DNA from: Bacteroidales bacterium | Lineage (GTDB): Bacteria > Bacteroidota > Bacteroidia > Bacteroidales > FEN-979 | Direction: 5' to 3' | DNA: 64,000 nucleotides | Assembly (NCBI GenBank): GCA_017882335.1 | Contig: JADGPR010000005.1 | Span: forward strand, 23,580-87,579 | In this document: piece after piece, positions 16,126 to 25,002 of the stretch | How the letters are laid out: the number at the start of each line of letters is the position of its first letter | How positions within the stretch are numbered: position 1 is the first letter of the stretch | Translations under genes and position numbers: made by a program | Notes under the pieces: generated by a model | Told to the model about the DNA's origin: nothing | Seen by the model: only the letters and a program-made list of their open reading frames with translations | Databases searched by the model: none

Positions 16126-18642
16126 ATGAAAGCGGCGACCTCGTACAACAGAATAAAAAGGGCTTATTATATTCAGACTATTCTCGTCTTTTCTTTTCTC
16201 TTCTGGATAGTCAGCAGCGGGGTCGCCCAAAATCAGCAGCCCATCATTGATTCCCTCTTCAAGGTAAAAAAGACCATCCAGGCCATCCGCATTTCCAGTG
16301 CGCCCAAAATTGACGCCAACATGGATGAGTCCTTTTGGAAGGATTGTCCCGTGGCAAGCAATTTTGTCGAATACGCCCCCCGGAATGGAACGGTCCCGAC
16401 GGTTGCCACCGAAGTGCGATTCGCTTACGACGACGAGGCACTTTATGTCTTTGCCGTCATGTTCGACCCGCATCCCGACAGCATCTGCAAAGAGCTGGGA
16501 AGAAGAGACCAGGTTGAATCCCTCACCACCGACTATATTTCATTCGACATACTGCCTTACAACGATGGGTTGAACATGTTCGAATTCAAGGTCACCCCAA
16601 GGGGATTGCAGAACGATTGTAAATATTCGGCCGTAGGCGTCGACATTACCTGGGATGCGGTGTGGGAGTACGCCGCGAAAATAACAGACAAAGGGTGGGT
16701 AGCGGAAGTCAAATTCCCTTATTCTGCACTTAGATTCCCGAAGATCGAAAACCAGGTCTGGGGATTCAATATGTGGAGGAATTTCCACCGGAAAAACGAA
16801 TTTTCCACTTGGTCGTGGGTGGATAATAAGGACAACAACATTTTCAGTTATTACAGTCAACTGGTCGGGATCAATAATATCAAACCTCCCGTGCGGCTTT
16901 CCTTTTCGCCTTACATTTCCGGATACATTGAGCAGACGACGGAGAACAAAAACTGGTCTTACATACTGCGCGGCGGGCTTGACCTGCGTTACGGGATTAA
17001 CGAAAGCTATACACTTGACATGATGTTGATCCCGGATTTCGGCCAGGTGCAATCGGATGACCAGATCCTAAACCTGACCCCGTTCGAGGTGCGGTATGAC
17101 GAACGCCGGCAGTTCTTTACTGAAGCCACCGAACTGTTCAATAAATGCGGGATCTTCTATACGAGAAGGGTCGGGAGCATGCCCCGGAATTTTTATGCAC
17201 CTTACGACAGTCTGAAAGTAAACGAGAAGATTTCTAAAAATCCGGAGGAAACGCGGATCATCAATGCGACGAAGATTTCCGGCAGAAATTCGAAAGGGCT
17301 CGGCATCGGCTTTTTCAATGCTATGACCACTAACACATGGGGTAAACTTGAAGATACCATAACCGGTGCATCGCGGAGGATCGCCACCCAACCCTTCACC
17401 AATTACAACGTCCTCGTCATTGACCAAAACCTGAAGCACAATTCGTACGTCACGCTGATCAATACCAATTTCTGGACCCCGGACGACCATTACTCAGCCA
17501 ATGTTACCGGGGTGGAGACCCGACTCTACAACAAGAAAAGCACCTGGTCGATCCAAGGCCGGCTGAATGTCAGCCAGAAATATCAAAACAAGATCAAGCC
17601 GGATTTCGGGTATGATTATACCCTCGTTTTGAGTAAGACCAGCGGGAAGTTCCAGTTACAGGTGGGGCGGGAAGAGATCAATGATCATTATGATCCGAAC
17701 GACATGGGGTTTCTCACCAATAACAATGAAGCAGTCAACCAGGCAAAGATTTACTGGCTCATCTACGATCCTGTTTGGAAGATCCTGAACAATCAATCCG
17801 AATTCGTGGTGACCTATAATACTTTATACAAGCCATATGCCTTCGAAGGGTTGCGAATCCAGGCCGGCAACACCACGACCTTCACGAATTTCTGGAGCAC
17901 CTTTGTACAGGCAGGGATCTATCCTTATGGCTATCATGATTATTATGAACCCCGTACCTGGGGATTGCTCTATCAGCGGCCTCAATATTATGATTTCGCC
18001 TGGAATATGGGTACCAATGCACGGAAACCTTTTCGCCTGGTGATAAACACTTTCCTGATGAATTCCCCTTCAGTTAAAAATTTCCAGTATTCCGTATCGC
18101 TGACGCCGCGGGTCCGGTTTTCCGACCGTTTTGCGGTCACCCTGAGCACAAGTTATGAGAAGAACCTGAACAATCAAGGATGGGTGAAGACCAATTTTGA
18201 TTCACTTTTCAATGTCATTACCTTATTCGGGAGGCGGGATGTGAACACAATCAGCAATATTCTAACGGTAAGTTATATCTTCAACACCAAAGCCTCTTTG
18301 TCGCTAAGGGCACGACATTACTGGTCGATGGCAAAATACCTTGAATTCTATACACTGAATGGCAATGGCACGCTTGACCAGAGCGATTACAAACAAAACC
18401 ACGATATCAACTTCAATGCCTTTACGGTCGACCTGCAGTTCGTCTGGTACTTTGCTCCAGGCAGCGAGCTCAGTGTCGTGTGGAAGAATATCATCAGCAC
18501 CCAGGACCAGGCTGTGGCGGATAATTACTGGAACAACCTCGGCAATACTCTCCATTCCCCGCAAACCAACAGTTTCTCCGTCCGGGTGCTGTATTACCTG
18601 GATTACCTTAAGCTGAAAAAGGCATTAAGCAATAGGCATTAG
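16126..18642 (+). CDS. DUF5916 outer-membrane-associated protein with CBM9-like N-domain
   Basis: This 838-residue protein has an N-terminal signal anchor (YIQTILVFSFLFWIVSSGVAQ). A carbohydrate-binding family 9-like domain (about 50-235; PKIDANMDESFWKDCP, TEVRFAYDDEALYVFAVMFD, WVAEVKFPYSALRFP) precedes the DUF5916 region (MLIPDFGQVQSDDQILNLTPFEVRYDERRQFFTE), which is predicted to be rich in beta strands. Such proteins are common in Bacteroidota and are thought to be surface or periplasmic; the function is unproven. The last codons (KALSNRH) run into a 7-bp repeat. It is transcribed divergently from the NAT-like gene. Confidence 0.87.
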   Translation: MKAATSYNRIKRAYYIQTILVFSFLFWIVSSGVAQNQQPIIDSLFKVKKTIQAIRISSAPKIDANMDESFWKDCPVASNFVEYAPRNGTVPTVATEVRFAYDDEALYVFAVMFDPHPDSICKELGRRDQVESLTTDYISFDILPYNDGLNMFEFKVTPRGLQNDCKYSAVGVDITWDAVWEYAAKITDKGWVAEVKFPYSALRFPKIENQVWGFNMWRNFHRKNEFSTWSWVDNKDNNIFSYYSQLVGINNIKPPVRLSFSPYISGYIEQTTENKNWSYILRGGLDLRYGINESYTLDMMLIPDFGQVQSDDQILNLTPFEVRYDERRQFFTEATELFNKCGIFYTRRVGSMPRNFYAPYDSLKVNEKISKNPEETRIINATKISGRNSKGLGIGFFNAMTTNTWGKLEDTITGASRRIATQPFTNYNVLVIDQNLKHNSYVTLINTNFWTPDDHYSANVTGVETRLYNKKSTWSIQGRLNVSQKYQNKIKPDFGYDYTLVLSKTSGKFQLQVGREEINDHYDPNDMGFLTNNNEAVNQAKIYWLIYDPVWKILNNQSEFVVTYNTLYKPYAFEGLRIQAGNTTTFTNFWSTFVQAGIYPYGYHDYYEPRTWGLLYQRPQYYDFAWNMGTNARKPFRLVINTFLMNSPSVKNFQYSVSLTPRVRFSDRFAVTLSTSYEKNLNNQGWVKTNFDSLFNVITLFGRRDVNTISNILTVSYIFNTKASLSLRARHYWSMAKYLEFYTLNGNGTLDQSDYKQNHDINFNAFTVDLQFVWYFAPGSELSVVWKNIISTQDQAVADNYWNNLGNTLHSPQTNSFSVRVLYYLDYLKLKKALSNRH

Positions 18643-18652
18643 GCAATAGGAA
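18618..18652. repeat. GGCATTA / GGCAATA 7-bp repeat crossing a stop codon
   Basis: GGCATTA AGCAATA GGCATTA GGCAATA runs in exact 7-base register across the C-terminal codons and stop of the DUF5916 gene. The stop codon lies within the repeat. Confidence 0.65.
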
Positions 18653-18710
18653 ATTATTTTCCCTGACACGTGCGCTTTTCTCAATTCTTACAACCCCAAT
18701 ACTTCATTTT

Positions 18711-19388
18711 TCATTCTTCATTCTTCATTGCTAATTCAGCGATGTCCTTTGCTTCCAGCATCTTTTTATCAGAACCAAAGATCACGCTATTAATCATTGC
18801 CAGTCCTACTTCTTTCAGGGTTCCGAAGGAATTGGGAAACAGCGGATGGACAATAGGGTATAGCCAAGTGACATATTTGTATAAAGAAAGCGTATTCTTT
18901 AGCCCCTTCGTTGGCAGTATAAAAGCCGGCCGGAAAGCATACGCCGCCTTGAACGGCAGTTTCGCCAGGTCGTTTTCCGTTTTGCCTTTCACCCTTGCCC
19001 ACATCATCCTTCCCTTTTCAGTGCCATCGGTTCCTGCTCCCGAAATGTAACAAAACGTCATTCCGGGATTCAGTTTGCTCAGAGTCTGTGCCACGTTCAT
19101 CGTGAGCGTGTATGAGATTTTAGTATATTCAGATTCCTTCATCCCGATGGATGAAACGCCCAGGCAGAAAAAGCAAGCGTTGTATCCTGAAAGTTGACTC
19201 TCGATAGCTGACAAATCAAAAAAATCACCATGGATAATCTCCTTCAATTTGGGGTGCGATACGCCACACGGTTTCCGGTTGATCACCAAAACCGATTCCA
19301 CTTGCGGATGCTGCAGGCATTCATGTAAAACTCCTTCGCCCACCATGCCGGTAGCTCCGGTTACTACTGCTCTGACCTTGATACCCAT
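18711..19388 (-). CDS. NAD(P)-binding (SDR-extended-like) protein
   Basis: This 225-residue protein has a Rossmann dinucleotide site VVTGATGMVGEGVLHECLQ at the N-terminus. It continues with NRKPCGV, GDFFDLSAIESQLSGYNACFFCLG, TFCYISGAGTDGTEKG and AFRPAFILPTKG. This is the atypical short-chain-dehydrogenase/NmrA-like group often annotated as epimerase or oxidoreductase HTATIP2-like. The substrate is unknown. It ends inside TTCATTC repeats (AMKNEE at the C-terminus) and stands alone between a DUF5916 gene and repeats. Confidence 0.82.
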   Translation of the reverse strand: MGIKVRAVVTGATGMVGEGVLHECLQHPQVESVLVINRKPCGVSHPKLKEIIHGDFFDLSAIESQLSGYNACFFCLGVSSIGMKESEYTKISYTLTMNVAQTLSKLNPGMTFCYISGAGTDGTEKGRMMWARVKGKTENDLAKLPFKAAYAFRPAFILPTKGLKNTLSLYKYVTWLYPIVHPLFPNSFGTLKEVGLAMINSVIFGSDKKMLEAKDIAELAMKNEE

Positions 19389-19430
19389 ATGAAAGTTGTT
19401 TTTTGTTCATCAAAGGTACGGCAATTTAGA

Positions 19431-19506
19431 AGCTGGCGAGCTGGCGAGCTGGTGAGCTGGCGAGTTGGCGAGTTGGCGAGTAATTAAGTAGCGAAATAGC
19501 GAAATA
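19431..19506. repeat. GGCGAGCT / GGCGAGTT 8-bp tandem repeat
   Basis: About seven units of GGCGAGCT, GGTGAGCT and GGCGAGTT run in tandem and pass into AGCGAAAT units (TAGCGAAATAGCGAAAT). This family recurs at many other junctions in the window on both strands. It is the first part of a 402-base gap (19389-19790) that contains no gene. Confidence 0.8.
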
Positions 19507-19560
19507 TGTTTCAAATCATTCTTCATTCTTCATTCTTCATTTTTAATTTTCCCTGTGACT

Positions 19561-19762
19561 TTCTTCTCAATATATGTAATTTATTAAAATATTGTATTTA
19601 CTTTTATTGTCAGATCGTTCTTTTGCTGCTGAGGCCTGACAAGGAAGCCAATGCCCATATTAAGATCAACAACCCCAGGAAAATGCCGATTGGAAGTGTT
19701 TTGGGGAAAGAGCAATTGTGGGTTGCTTAGGAAGGAAGGAAAAACGGGGTAGATTTTGATCA
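19561..19762 (+). repeat. About 200-bp dispersed repeat, copy 1
   Basis: This stretch matches 22580-22778 over most of its length. Both contain TATATGTAATT, AATATTGTATTTACTTTTAT and TGTCnGATCGT, then CCTGACAAnGAAGCCAA, ATTAAGAT, GGAGCAATTG/GAGCAATTGTG, GGGTT and AAGGAAG-type blocks in the same order. In copy 2 one frame reads PDKEAKTRIKIYKLLEDSG, which from memory resembles the start of type I restriction or helicase subunits; this copy has drifted (PDKEANAHIKINN). It precedes the T9SS gene at 19791 by about 30 bases. Confidence 0.6.
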
Positions 19763-19790
19763 GTGTACCGACAAGTTAACACCAATAATT

Positions 19791-21398
19791 ATGAAGACAA
19801 TAATATTGACAACATTCGCTTTCCTGACAACAGGACTTATACTTGCTCAACCAACACCACAATGGAGTTCAAGTATCAACACAAATTTTAATTTGTATAT
19901 CTACGGCAACCCAAAAATTAAATTTGACAATGCGGGCGACTTGATTGTTGTTGGAAATATTGACAATGGTGCAAATGGCAAAGACATTTTAGTATTAAAA
20001 TACTCCCCTTCCGGGAGTATTTTATGGCAACAAATATTTAATAGCATATACAACAAAGACGATGAAGCAATTGATTTTGAAGTTGACGTGCAAAACAATA
20101 TTTTGATAACAGGTAAAAGTAACATTGATTCCGTAAACGCTGATATGATCACAATTAAGTACGATTCAAATGGTAATTACAAATGGATTAATAGTTTTAA
20201 CGGAATTGCAAACAGGGAAGATGCTGGGCAGTCAATTACAATTGACCCATCAGGAACATCTTATTTGACAGGTTTCACATCCATAGACACTCTTGGTCAT
20301 CTTAAAATGGTTACCACTAAAATCAATTCTGGCGGCAATACTATCTGGACTCGTATTTATGGAACTGATACCTTGGCAAGTTACGTAGGAGAAAAAATTA
20401 AAATCGTTAATAATGAAATTGTAATTCTGGGGTGGTATGTTGCAAATGCAATCAGTAGATATGTTGCAGTTAAACTTGATACAAGTGGCGCTGTACTTCT
20501 CTCAAATGAAGGAGAAATAACAAAAGGTATGAGTTCATTCTTTATCGACAATTTAGGTAACTTTTATTTTGGTGCTTGGGTAGCTTTCAAAATAACCAAA
20601 ATTAATTCTGATGGAACTCTTGCCTGGTCTGATGCAACTCCTACAAATCTTCCATCCAATACTACAGGTGACGAAGTAAGAGCGATTATTGTTGATTCCT
20701 TACAAAATGTTTATATCACAGGCAGACATTACGGAGATGATTATGGAGGACCGACTTATTCAAACGCTGATATTCTTACTGTAAAATATTCCGCAGATGG
20801 TAACAAACTTTGGAGTAAACGGTATGAATATTTAAGTAACAATGCGGCAGATATTGCAAATGACATAACGCTTGACAATGAATTGAATGTATATGTAGCA
20901 GGACAAAGCCAAAGGACTGTTGCTGGCACAGATTACGACTATGTAGTAGTTAAATACGATTTAAACGGTAATGAAAAAGGAACGATACGTTACAATGATT
21001 CTGCAAATGGTGATGATGTAATTACATCAATAGTTGTAGCTGACAGTTCAAATATTTATGTGACTGGTTTGACTTTTGACAATATTTTATCATCGACAAC
21101 TACACAAAAATATGGCGCTGTAAGTGGAGTCGGAATTTTTGAAATTAATCTTGTTCCGATTTTTCTTAGTGCTTTTCCAAATCCATTTACAAATACTACT
21201 TCTATCCATTTCCCAAATACAGACAATGATGTTTTCAACTTTCAATTATTCGACAATTCAGGAAAAATTATTTTGAATCAAAAAACAAAAGACGACAAGG
21301 TGGAAATTTCGGAAGACGATTTACCGACAGGACTTTATACTTTCATATTGCTTAGTGACAGAAAAAATTATAATGGAAAAATTATCAAGACAAAATAG
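19791..21398 (+). CDS. Secreted beta-propeller (SBBP-type) protein with T9SS sorting domain
   Basis: This 535-residue protein has a signal peptide (MKTIILTTFAFLTTGLILAQ). About eight repeats of SBBP type follow, alternating phrases such as DILVLKYSPSGSILWQQIF, DMITIKYDSNGNYKWINSF and DYVVVKYDLNGNEKGTIRY. The C-terminal T9SS type A sorting domain runs from about residue 460 (AFPNPFTNTTSIHFP to NGKIIKTK). The product should be secreted across the outer membrane and attached by the Por system. Codon use is AT-rich compared with nearby genes, hinting at transfer. Function beyond a likely beta-propeller scaffold is unknown. Confidence 0.87.
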   Translation: MKTIILTTFAFLTTGLILAQPTPQWSSSINTNFNLYIYGNPKIKFDNAGDLIVVGNIDNGANGKDILVLKYSPSGSILWQQIFNSIYNKDDEAIDFEVDVQNNILITGKSNIDSVNADMITIKYDSNGNYKWINSFNGIANREDAGQSITIDPSGTSYLTGFTSIDTLGHLKMVTTKINSGGNTIWTRIYGTDTLASYVGEKIKIVNNEIVILGWYVANAISRYVAVKLDTSGAVLLSNEGEITKGMSSFFIDNLGNFYFGAWVAFKITKINSDGTLAWSDATPTNLPSNTTGDEVRAIIVDSLQNVYITGRHYGDDYGGPTYSNADILTVKYSADGNKLWSKRYEYLSNNAADIANDITLDNELNVYVAGQSQRTVAGTDYDYVVVKYDLNGNEKGTIRYNDSANGDDVITSIVVADSSNIYVTGLTFDNILSSTTTQKYGAVSGVGIFEINLVPIFLSAFPNPFTNTTSIHFPNTDNDVFNFQLFDNSGKIILNQKTKDDKVEISEDDLPTGLYTFILLSDRKNYNGKIIKTK

Positions 21399-21496
21399 TA
21401 TTACACTGCAGGCAGGGGTCGACTTACAAATTTTTAATCACTTCATTCTGAAAATTTAAGTCTCACAAATAAAAAGAAAACAGAGAACAATAAAAA

Positions 21497-22543
21497 ATGA
21501 AAACAGTACAAAAAATGACTTTATGCATGGTGATATTTTTCACCTTCAGCTTATGCAATGACCTTTACTCCTGCACAAGAGTGGTTTACCAGGGGCCCAA
21601 TGGTACAATCCTGACAGCTCGTTCCATGGATTGGAAAGAAGATATGATGACGAATCTCTGGATATTCCCCAGGGGGATGGAACGAAACGGTGAAGTTGGT
21701 CCGAATTCGCTGAAATGGAAATCAAAATATGGAAGTGTCATTGCTTCCGCTTACGACATTGCCAGCACTGACGGCATGAACGAAAAAGGCTTGGTGGCGA
21801 ATCTTCTATGGCTGGCCGAATCCCAATACCCACAATGGGATCAAACGACGCCAGGCCTAAGTATAGCTGCATGGGTTCAATATGTGCTTGATAATTATGC
21901 TACTGTTGAAGAAGCAGTGGGAGATCTCCGCCAGGAAAAATTCATCGTGATCACTGCCAACAGCCCCGGTACATCGACGCTGGCAACTTTGCACCTATCC
22001 ATTTCTGACAAAACGGGTGATAATGCCATTTTTGAATACATTGGTGGTAAATTGGTGATCCACCATGACAGATCGTATCAGGTTATGACAAACTCGCCTG
22101 TATTTGAAAAGCAACTTGCCATGAATGAGTATTGGAAAGAGATCGGAGGAACAACCATGTTGCCGGGAACCAACAGGGCAGCAGACCGTTTCGCCAGAGC
22201 TTCTTTTTATGTTCATGCGATTCCACAAACAGATAATACCCGGATAGCTGTTGCAAGTATGTTCAGTGTTATCAGAAACTGTTCCGTGCCCTTCGGTATT
22301 ACCACTCCTGATCAACCCAATATTTCTTCAACCAGATGGAGAACAGTATCAGACCATAAAAACAAGGTATATTATTTTGAATCAGCCTTAACCCCCAACA
22401 CGTTTTGGGTAGATTTCAAAAACATTGATTTTTCTGAAAAAGCTACTGTGAAAAAGCTCAGTTTAACCGGTGGGGAAATCTATATAGGCGATGCTGTAAA
22501 TAATTTCAAAGAGACTACTCCTTTTAAATTTGCGGGACTGTAA
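21497..22543 (+). CDS. Exported linear-amide C-N hydrolase (choloylglycine hydrolase / penicillin V acylase family)
   Basis: This 348-residue Ntn-hydrolase has a leader ending FSLCNDLYS followed by Cys26 (CTRVVYQGPNGTILTARSMDW). Removal of the leader would expose Cys as the N-terminal nucleophile. The RSMDW motif, DGMNEKGLVANLLWLAES and the Asn/Arg-rich AADRFARASFYVH region fit the bile-salt hydrolase/penicillin acylase family. These enzymes cleave linear amides such as bile conjugates, penicillin V or acyl-homoserine lactones; the substrate is not readable here. Export to the periplasm is predicted. It stands alone, followed by copy 2 of a dispersed repeat. Confidence 0.9.
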   Translation: MKTVQKMTLCMVIFFTFSLCNDLYSCTRVVYQGPNGTILTARSMDWKEDMMTNLWIFPRGMERNGEVGPNSLKWKSKYGSVIASAYDIASTDGMNEKGLVANLLWLAESQYPQWDQTTPGLSIAAWVQYVLDNYATVEEAVGDLRQEKFIVITANSPGTSTLATLHLSISDKTGDNAIFEYIGGKLVIHHDRSYQVMTNSPVFEKQLAMNEYWKEIGGTTMLPGTNRAADRFARASFYVHAIPQTDNTRIAVASMFSVIRNCSVPFGITTPDQPNISSTRWRTVSDHKNKVYYFESALTPNTFWVDFKNIDFSEKATVKKLSLTGGEIYIGDAVNNFKETTPFKFAGL

Positions 22544-22579
22544 AACATAGTTGGCGAGCTGGTGAGTTTTTCTCTGTGC

Positions 22580-22778
22580 CTTTCTTCCATTATATGTAAT
22601 TAATCCAAATATTGTATTTACTTTTATTGTCTGATCGTCCTGCCCGATACCTGACAAAGAAGCCAAAACCCGTATTAAGATTTATAAACTTCTGGAAGAT
22701 TCAGGGAGGAGATGTTTCCAGGAAGGAGCAATTGCGGGTTACTTAAGGAAGAAGGAAAGACGAGGAAGCTTTTGATGA
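22580..22778 (+). repeat. About 200-bp dispersed repeat, copy 2
   Basis: This is the better-preserved copy of the repeat at 19561-19762. An uninterrupted short frame reads PDKEAKTRIKIYKLLEDSG, then EGAIAGYLRKKERRGSF before a stop, which may be a decayed gene fragment. It fills most of the 299-base gap between the Ntn amidase and the lipoprotein at 22843. No start codon or full gene is present. Confidence 0.6.
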
Positions 22779-22842
22779 AGTTATATTCATGCCGGCAACC
22801 ATTTTTGTATAATACCATTTAACCCAACTAAAAAAATTAAAG

Positions 22843-23631
22843 ATGAAGAGTTTAACATTATTCGCATTCTTAACATTGATCATATTTGTATCTTCCTGTA
22901 AGAAGAACAATGACGGCCCAGCAACAGTGAATCCTGCCTCTTCTCTTGTAAAAACGATTATCATCTCGGATACAATAGGACAATTTAATGCATCGATGAC
23001 TTTTCAGTACGATTCGCAGAGGAAACTAATACAAATGGTGACTTATAACCCCCCATCCAATGATACTCTCATTTACAAATACGAATATTATTCATCGATG
23101 GTGATTGAAAAAATCTTTTACACCAACAATGATAAGTACGGCAGAAACCTCTATACCCTTAACTCTGCCGGACTGGCAATTTCAGAAACGGATATGGGAT
23201 ATGGCCAAGGCGCGGATTCTTCAGTAGCTCAGACCGTGACATATAAATACAATACAGAGGGTTACATGATTGAAAAAAAGTCATACCTGTTTGGTGACAC
23301 AGCCACATGGTATTCATTGAACTGGCAAATACAGAACGGTAACAATGCTTCCATGGCATTTACTCTTTCTACCTGGGGTGGAGTATCTGTTATAGAAAGC
23401 TACGAGTATAATCCTAATTCTGTAAATACTTTTGGGTACTCAAATACGGGAAGATCGTTTTTCGGTAAATCCAATATCAATCTGGTAAAATCCGCATTAA
23501 CTAATGACACTCCTCCCCAAACAGGAATCTATTCTTACACTTTTGATTCAATGAATCGGGTAATTAAAGAATTTATCAGAGGTAGTGGATTGACGTCAAG
23601 TCCCTCAAACACAATAATCACCTATTATTAA
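22843..23631 (+). CDS. Lipoprotein with YD/RHS-like beta repeats
   Basis: This 262-residue protein has a lipoprotein signal (MKSLTLFAFLTLIIFVSSCKKN), with the lipobox Cys at about residue 19. The mature part repeats strands of the form FQYDSQRKLIQMVTY, KYEYYSSMVIEKIFY, YKYNTEGYMIEKKSYL and YTFDSMNRVIKEFI, which resemble single YD/RHS-type or DUF4595-like repeats of Bacteroidota lipoproteins. It is probably anchored to the outer membrane. I do not recognise a specific function. Its stop codon lies a few bases before a large tandem-repeat cluster. Confidence 0.72.
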   Translation: MKSLTLFAFLTLIIFVSSCKKNNDGPATVNPASSLVKTIIISDTIGQFNASMTFQYDSQRKLIQMVTYNPPSNDTLIYKYEYYSSMVIEKIFYTNNDKYGRNLYTLNSAGLAISETDMGYGQGADSSVAQTVTYKYNTEGYMIEKKSYLFGDTATWYSLNWQIQNGNNASMAFTLSTWGGVSVIESYEYNPNSVNTFGYSNTGRSFFGKSNINLVKSALTNDTPPQTGIYSYTFDSMNRVIKEFIRGSGLTSSPSNTIITYY

Positions 23632-23633
23632 AT

Positions 23634-23838
23634 GCTGGCGAGCTGGCGAGCTGGTGAGTTGGTGAGTTGGTGAGCTGGCGAGTTGGCGAGCTGATGAGTT
23701 TTTCTTTGTCACTTTGTGACTCTGTGACTTTGTCACTTTCTTTAACCGCAAAGTCCGCAAAGATTTTTTGCGTTACGATTTCAATTATCAATTCCTTCTG
23801 CATTCCTGAATTCCTGCATTCAGAATTCCTGCATTCTT
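23634..23838. repeat. Cluster of four different short-period repeat families
   Basis: In order: GGCGAGCT/GGTGAGTT units (23634-23700), GTGACTCT/TGTCACTTT units (23704-23740), CCGCAAAGTCCGCAAAG (about 23745-23762) and ATTCCTGCATTC/TCAATTATC units (23781-23838). Several unrelated families are laid end to end with no gene between them. Confidence 0.75.
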
Positions 23839-23867
23839 CTTTGTGACCCCGTTGGCCGTTTCCTCAC

Positions 23868-23875
23868 TACCTTTG
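23868..23875 (+). promoter_or_regulatory. Bacteroidota -7 box TACCTTTG upstream of the cupin gene
   Basis: TACCTTTG fits TAnnTTTG and is 24 bases before the ATG at 23900. A TTTGTG about 22 bases upstream could be the -33 element. The promoter therefore seems intact although the gene is broken. Confidence 0.45.
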
Positions 23876-23899
23876 CATTCTCAATTCAAACTGATTATC

Positions 23900-24234
23900 A
23901 TGGAAATCATACATGTGCCGTTTACAACGATTGACTGGTCGGAAGTTCCTGAGACCATTCACACGGGAGAAACCGGGCAGGCGATTTGGAAGACTGTCGA
24001 AAAAGGGAATATACGGGTCAGGTTGGTAACCTATTCACCCGGTTACCTGGCTGATCATTGGTGCCCCCGCGGACATGTCATTCACATCCTCAGTGGGGCG
24101 ATGGTGAGTGAACTGCCAACGGGGGCACAAAGACGGAAATGAATGCCGGTATGACGTACCTGATGAGTGATGATCCCGAAAATCCTCACCGGTCTTTTAC
24201 CGATGCCGGCGTTAGCTTGTTCATTGTCGATTAA
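23900..24234 (+). pseudogene. DHCW-motif cupin-fold protein with a single-base frameshift
   Basis: The first frame reads MEIIHVPFTTIDWSEVPETI through GYLADHWCPRGHVIHIL, with the DHWC signature of the DHCW cupin family, then leaves frame after MVSEL. Removing the effect of one missing base near 24113-24114 (gaaCT|GCCAAC) restores ANGGTKTEMNAGMTYLMSDD and NPHRSFTDAGVSLFIVD, ending at TAA 24232-24234. The restored protein is about 111 residues, normal for the family, with the conserved PHRS and LFIVD end. Either the gene is newly inactivated or the base is a sequencing or assembly error. Family proteins are small single-domain cupins of unknown reaction. Confidence 0.8.
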
Positions 24235-24262
24235 AATAGTATTAACAAATAACCGAAACATT

Positions 24263-24697
24263 ATGAAAAAGTATTATCTGATTGGCGGTTTTGTGACATT
24301 TGTTGTCATTTTTAACCTTGGATATGTTTTCCATGAAATTATCATGGGCAATTTTTTTAAAGAACATATTGGCGTCATTTCACGGGAAACCTATATTATT
24401 CCCCTGATTGCATTGGCATTTGTTATTTATATTGCTTACCAGGCATATTTTCTGCCCATTTATTTTGAATACGCTTCAAAAAAGTATAACTGGGGATTAA
24501 CCAAAACGGCAATTATTTTCGGGGCCTTAATGGGTTTTTTCTTTGATGGATTGCAAGGCGGGATCATCGAAGTTGCCACCTTTAAGATGCCGATGATTGT
24601 ATTTTGGTACGACTCCTCCTATCATACCCTGGAAGGCGTTTTAACTGCTTTACTGCTTGCTTTTTTTTACAATAAGTTCGGGTTGAAGAAAACATAA
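24263..24697 (+). CDS. Small four-helix integral membrane protein, unknown function
   Basis: The ATG at 24263 (MKKYYLIGGFVTFVVIFNLG) gives 144 residues; a longer in-frame start would run through the cupin gene and is rejected. Four hydrophobic stretches are visible (about 5-25, 45-66, 85-105, 122-140), with polar motifs FDGLQGGIIEVATFKMP and YHTLEGVLTALLLAFFY between the last two. I do not recognise the family. It starts 28 bases after the cupin frame ends and may share its promoter. Confidence 0.65.
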   Translation: MKKYYLIGGFVTFVVIFNLGYVFHEIIMGNFFKEHIGVISRETYIIPLIALAFVIYIAYQAYFLPIYFEYASKKYNWGLTKTAIIFGALMGFFFDGLQGGIIEVATFKMPMIVFWYDSSYHTLEGVLTALLLAFFYNKFGLKKT

Positions 24698-24754
24698 GCA
24701 AAGTGGCGAAATTCGTGGGTGATATCTTCGCATAACGCGTGACGCATCACGATA

Positions 24755-24896
24755 TTCCAATTATCAATTAATTCTTCATTCTTCCATTTTTATCTTCACC
24801 ACAATAGTCACAATAGTTCACATTATAATGGAAATTGGATTGATATTACTCACCAGTTCATCAGATCACCACTTATTACTCGCCAACTTGCCAACC
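24755..24896. repeat. Mixed short-period repeats in gene-poor gap
   Basis: The 305-base gap 24698-25002 holds ATTATCAATTA and TTCATTCTTCCATT units near 24758-24786 and reverse-orientation CTCACCAGTTCATC and CTCGCCAACTTGCC units at 24849-24896. No gene was found in it. The two palindromes listed next complete the gap. Confidence 0.55.
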
Positions 24897-24901
24897 CTGC
24901 T

Positions 24902-24952
24902 GAGCGGCATTTGCAATGCCGCTCGGAACATTGCAGAATTTGCAATTCTGCA
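24902..24952. repeat. Pair of perfect palindromes with TGC loops (REP/MITE-like)
   Basis: GAGCGGCATT-TGC-AATGCCGCTC (24902-24924) is followed after 7 bases by TGCAGAATT-TGC-AATTCTGCA (24932-24952). Both arms are perfect and the loops identical, which is a typical layout of REP doublets or MITE ends. An A-run follows. They lie just upstream of a hypothetical minus-strand gene and a truncated protease gene. No transposase is seen nearby. Confidence 0.7.
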
Positions 24953-25002
24953 AAAAAAAAAGAAGATATTATGAAATTCTTCCGGAAATTGATCAGAAAA
25001 TA

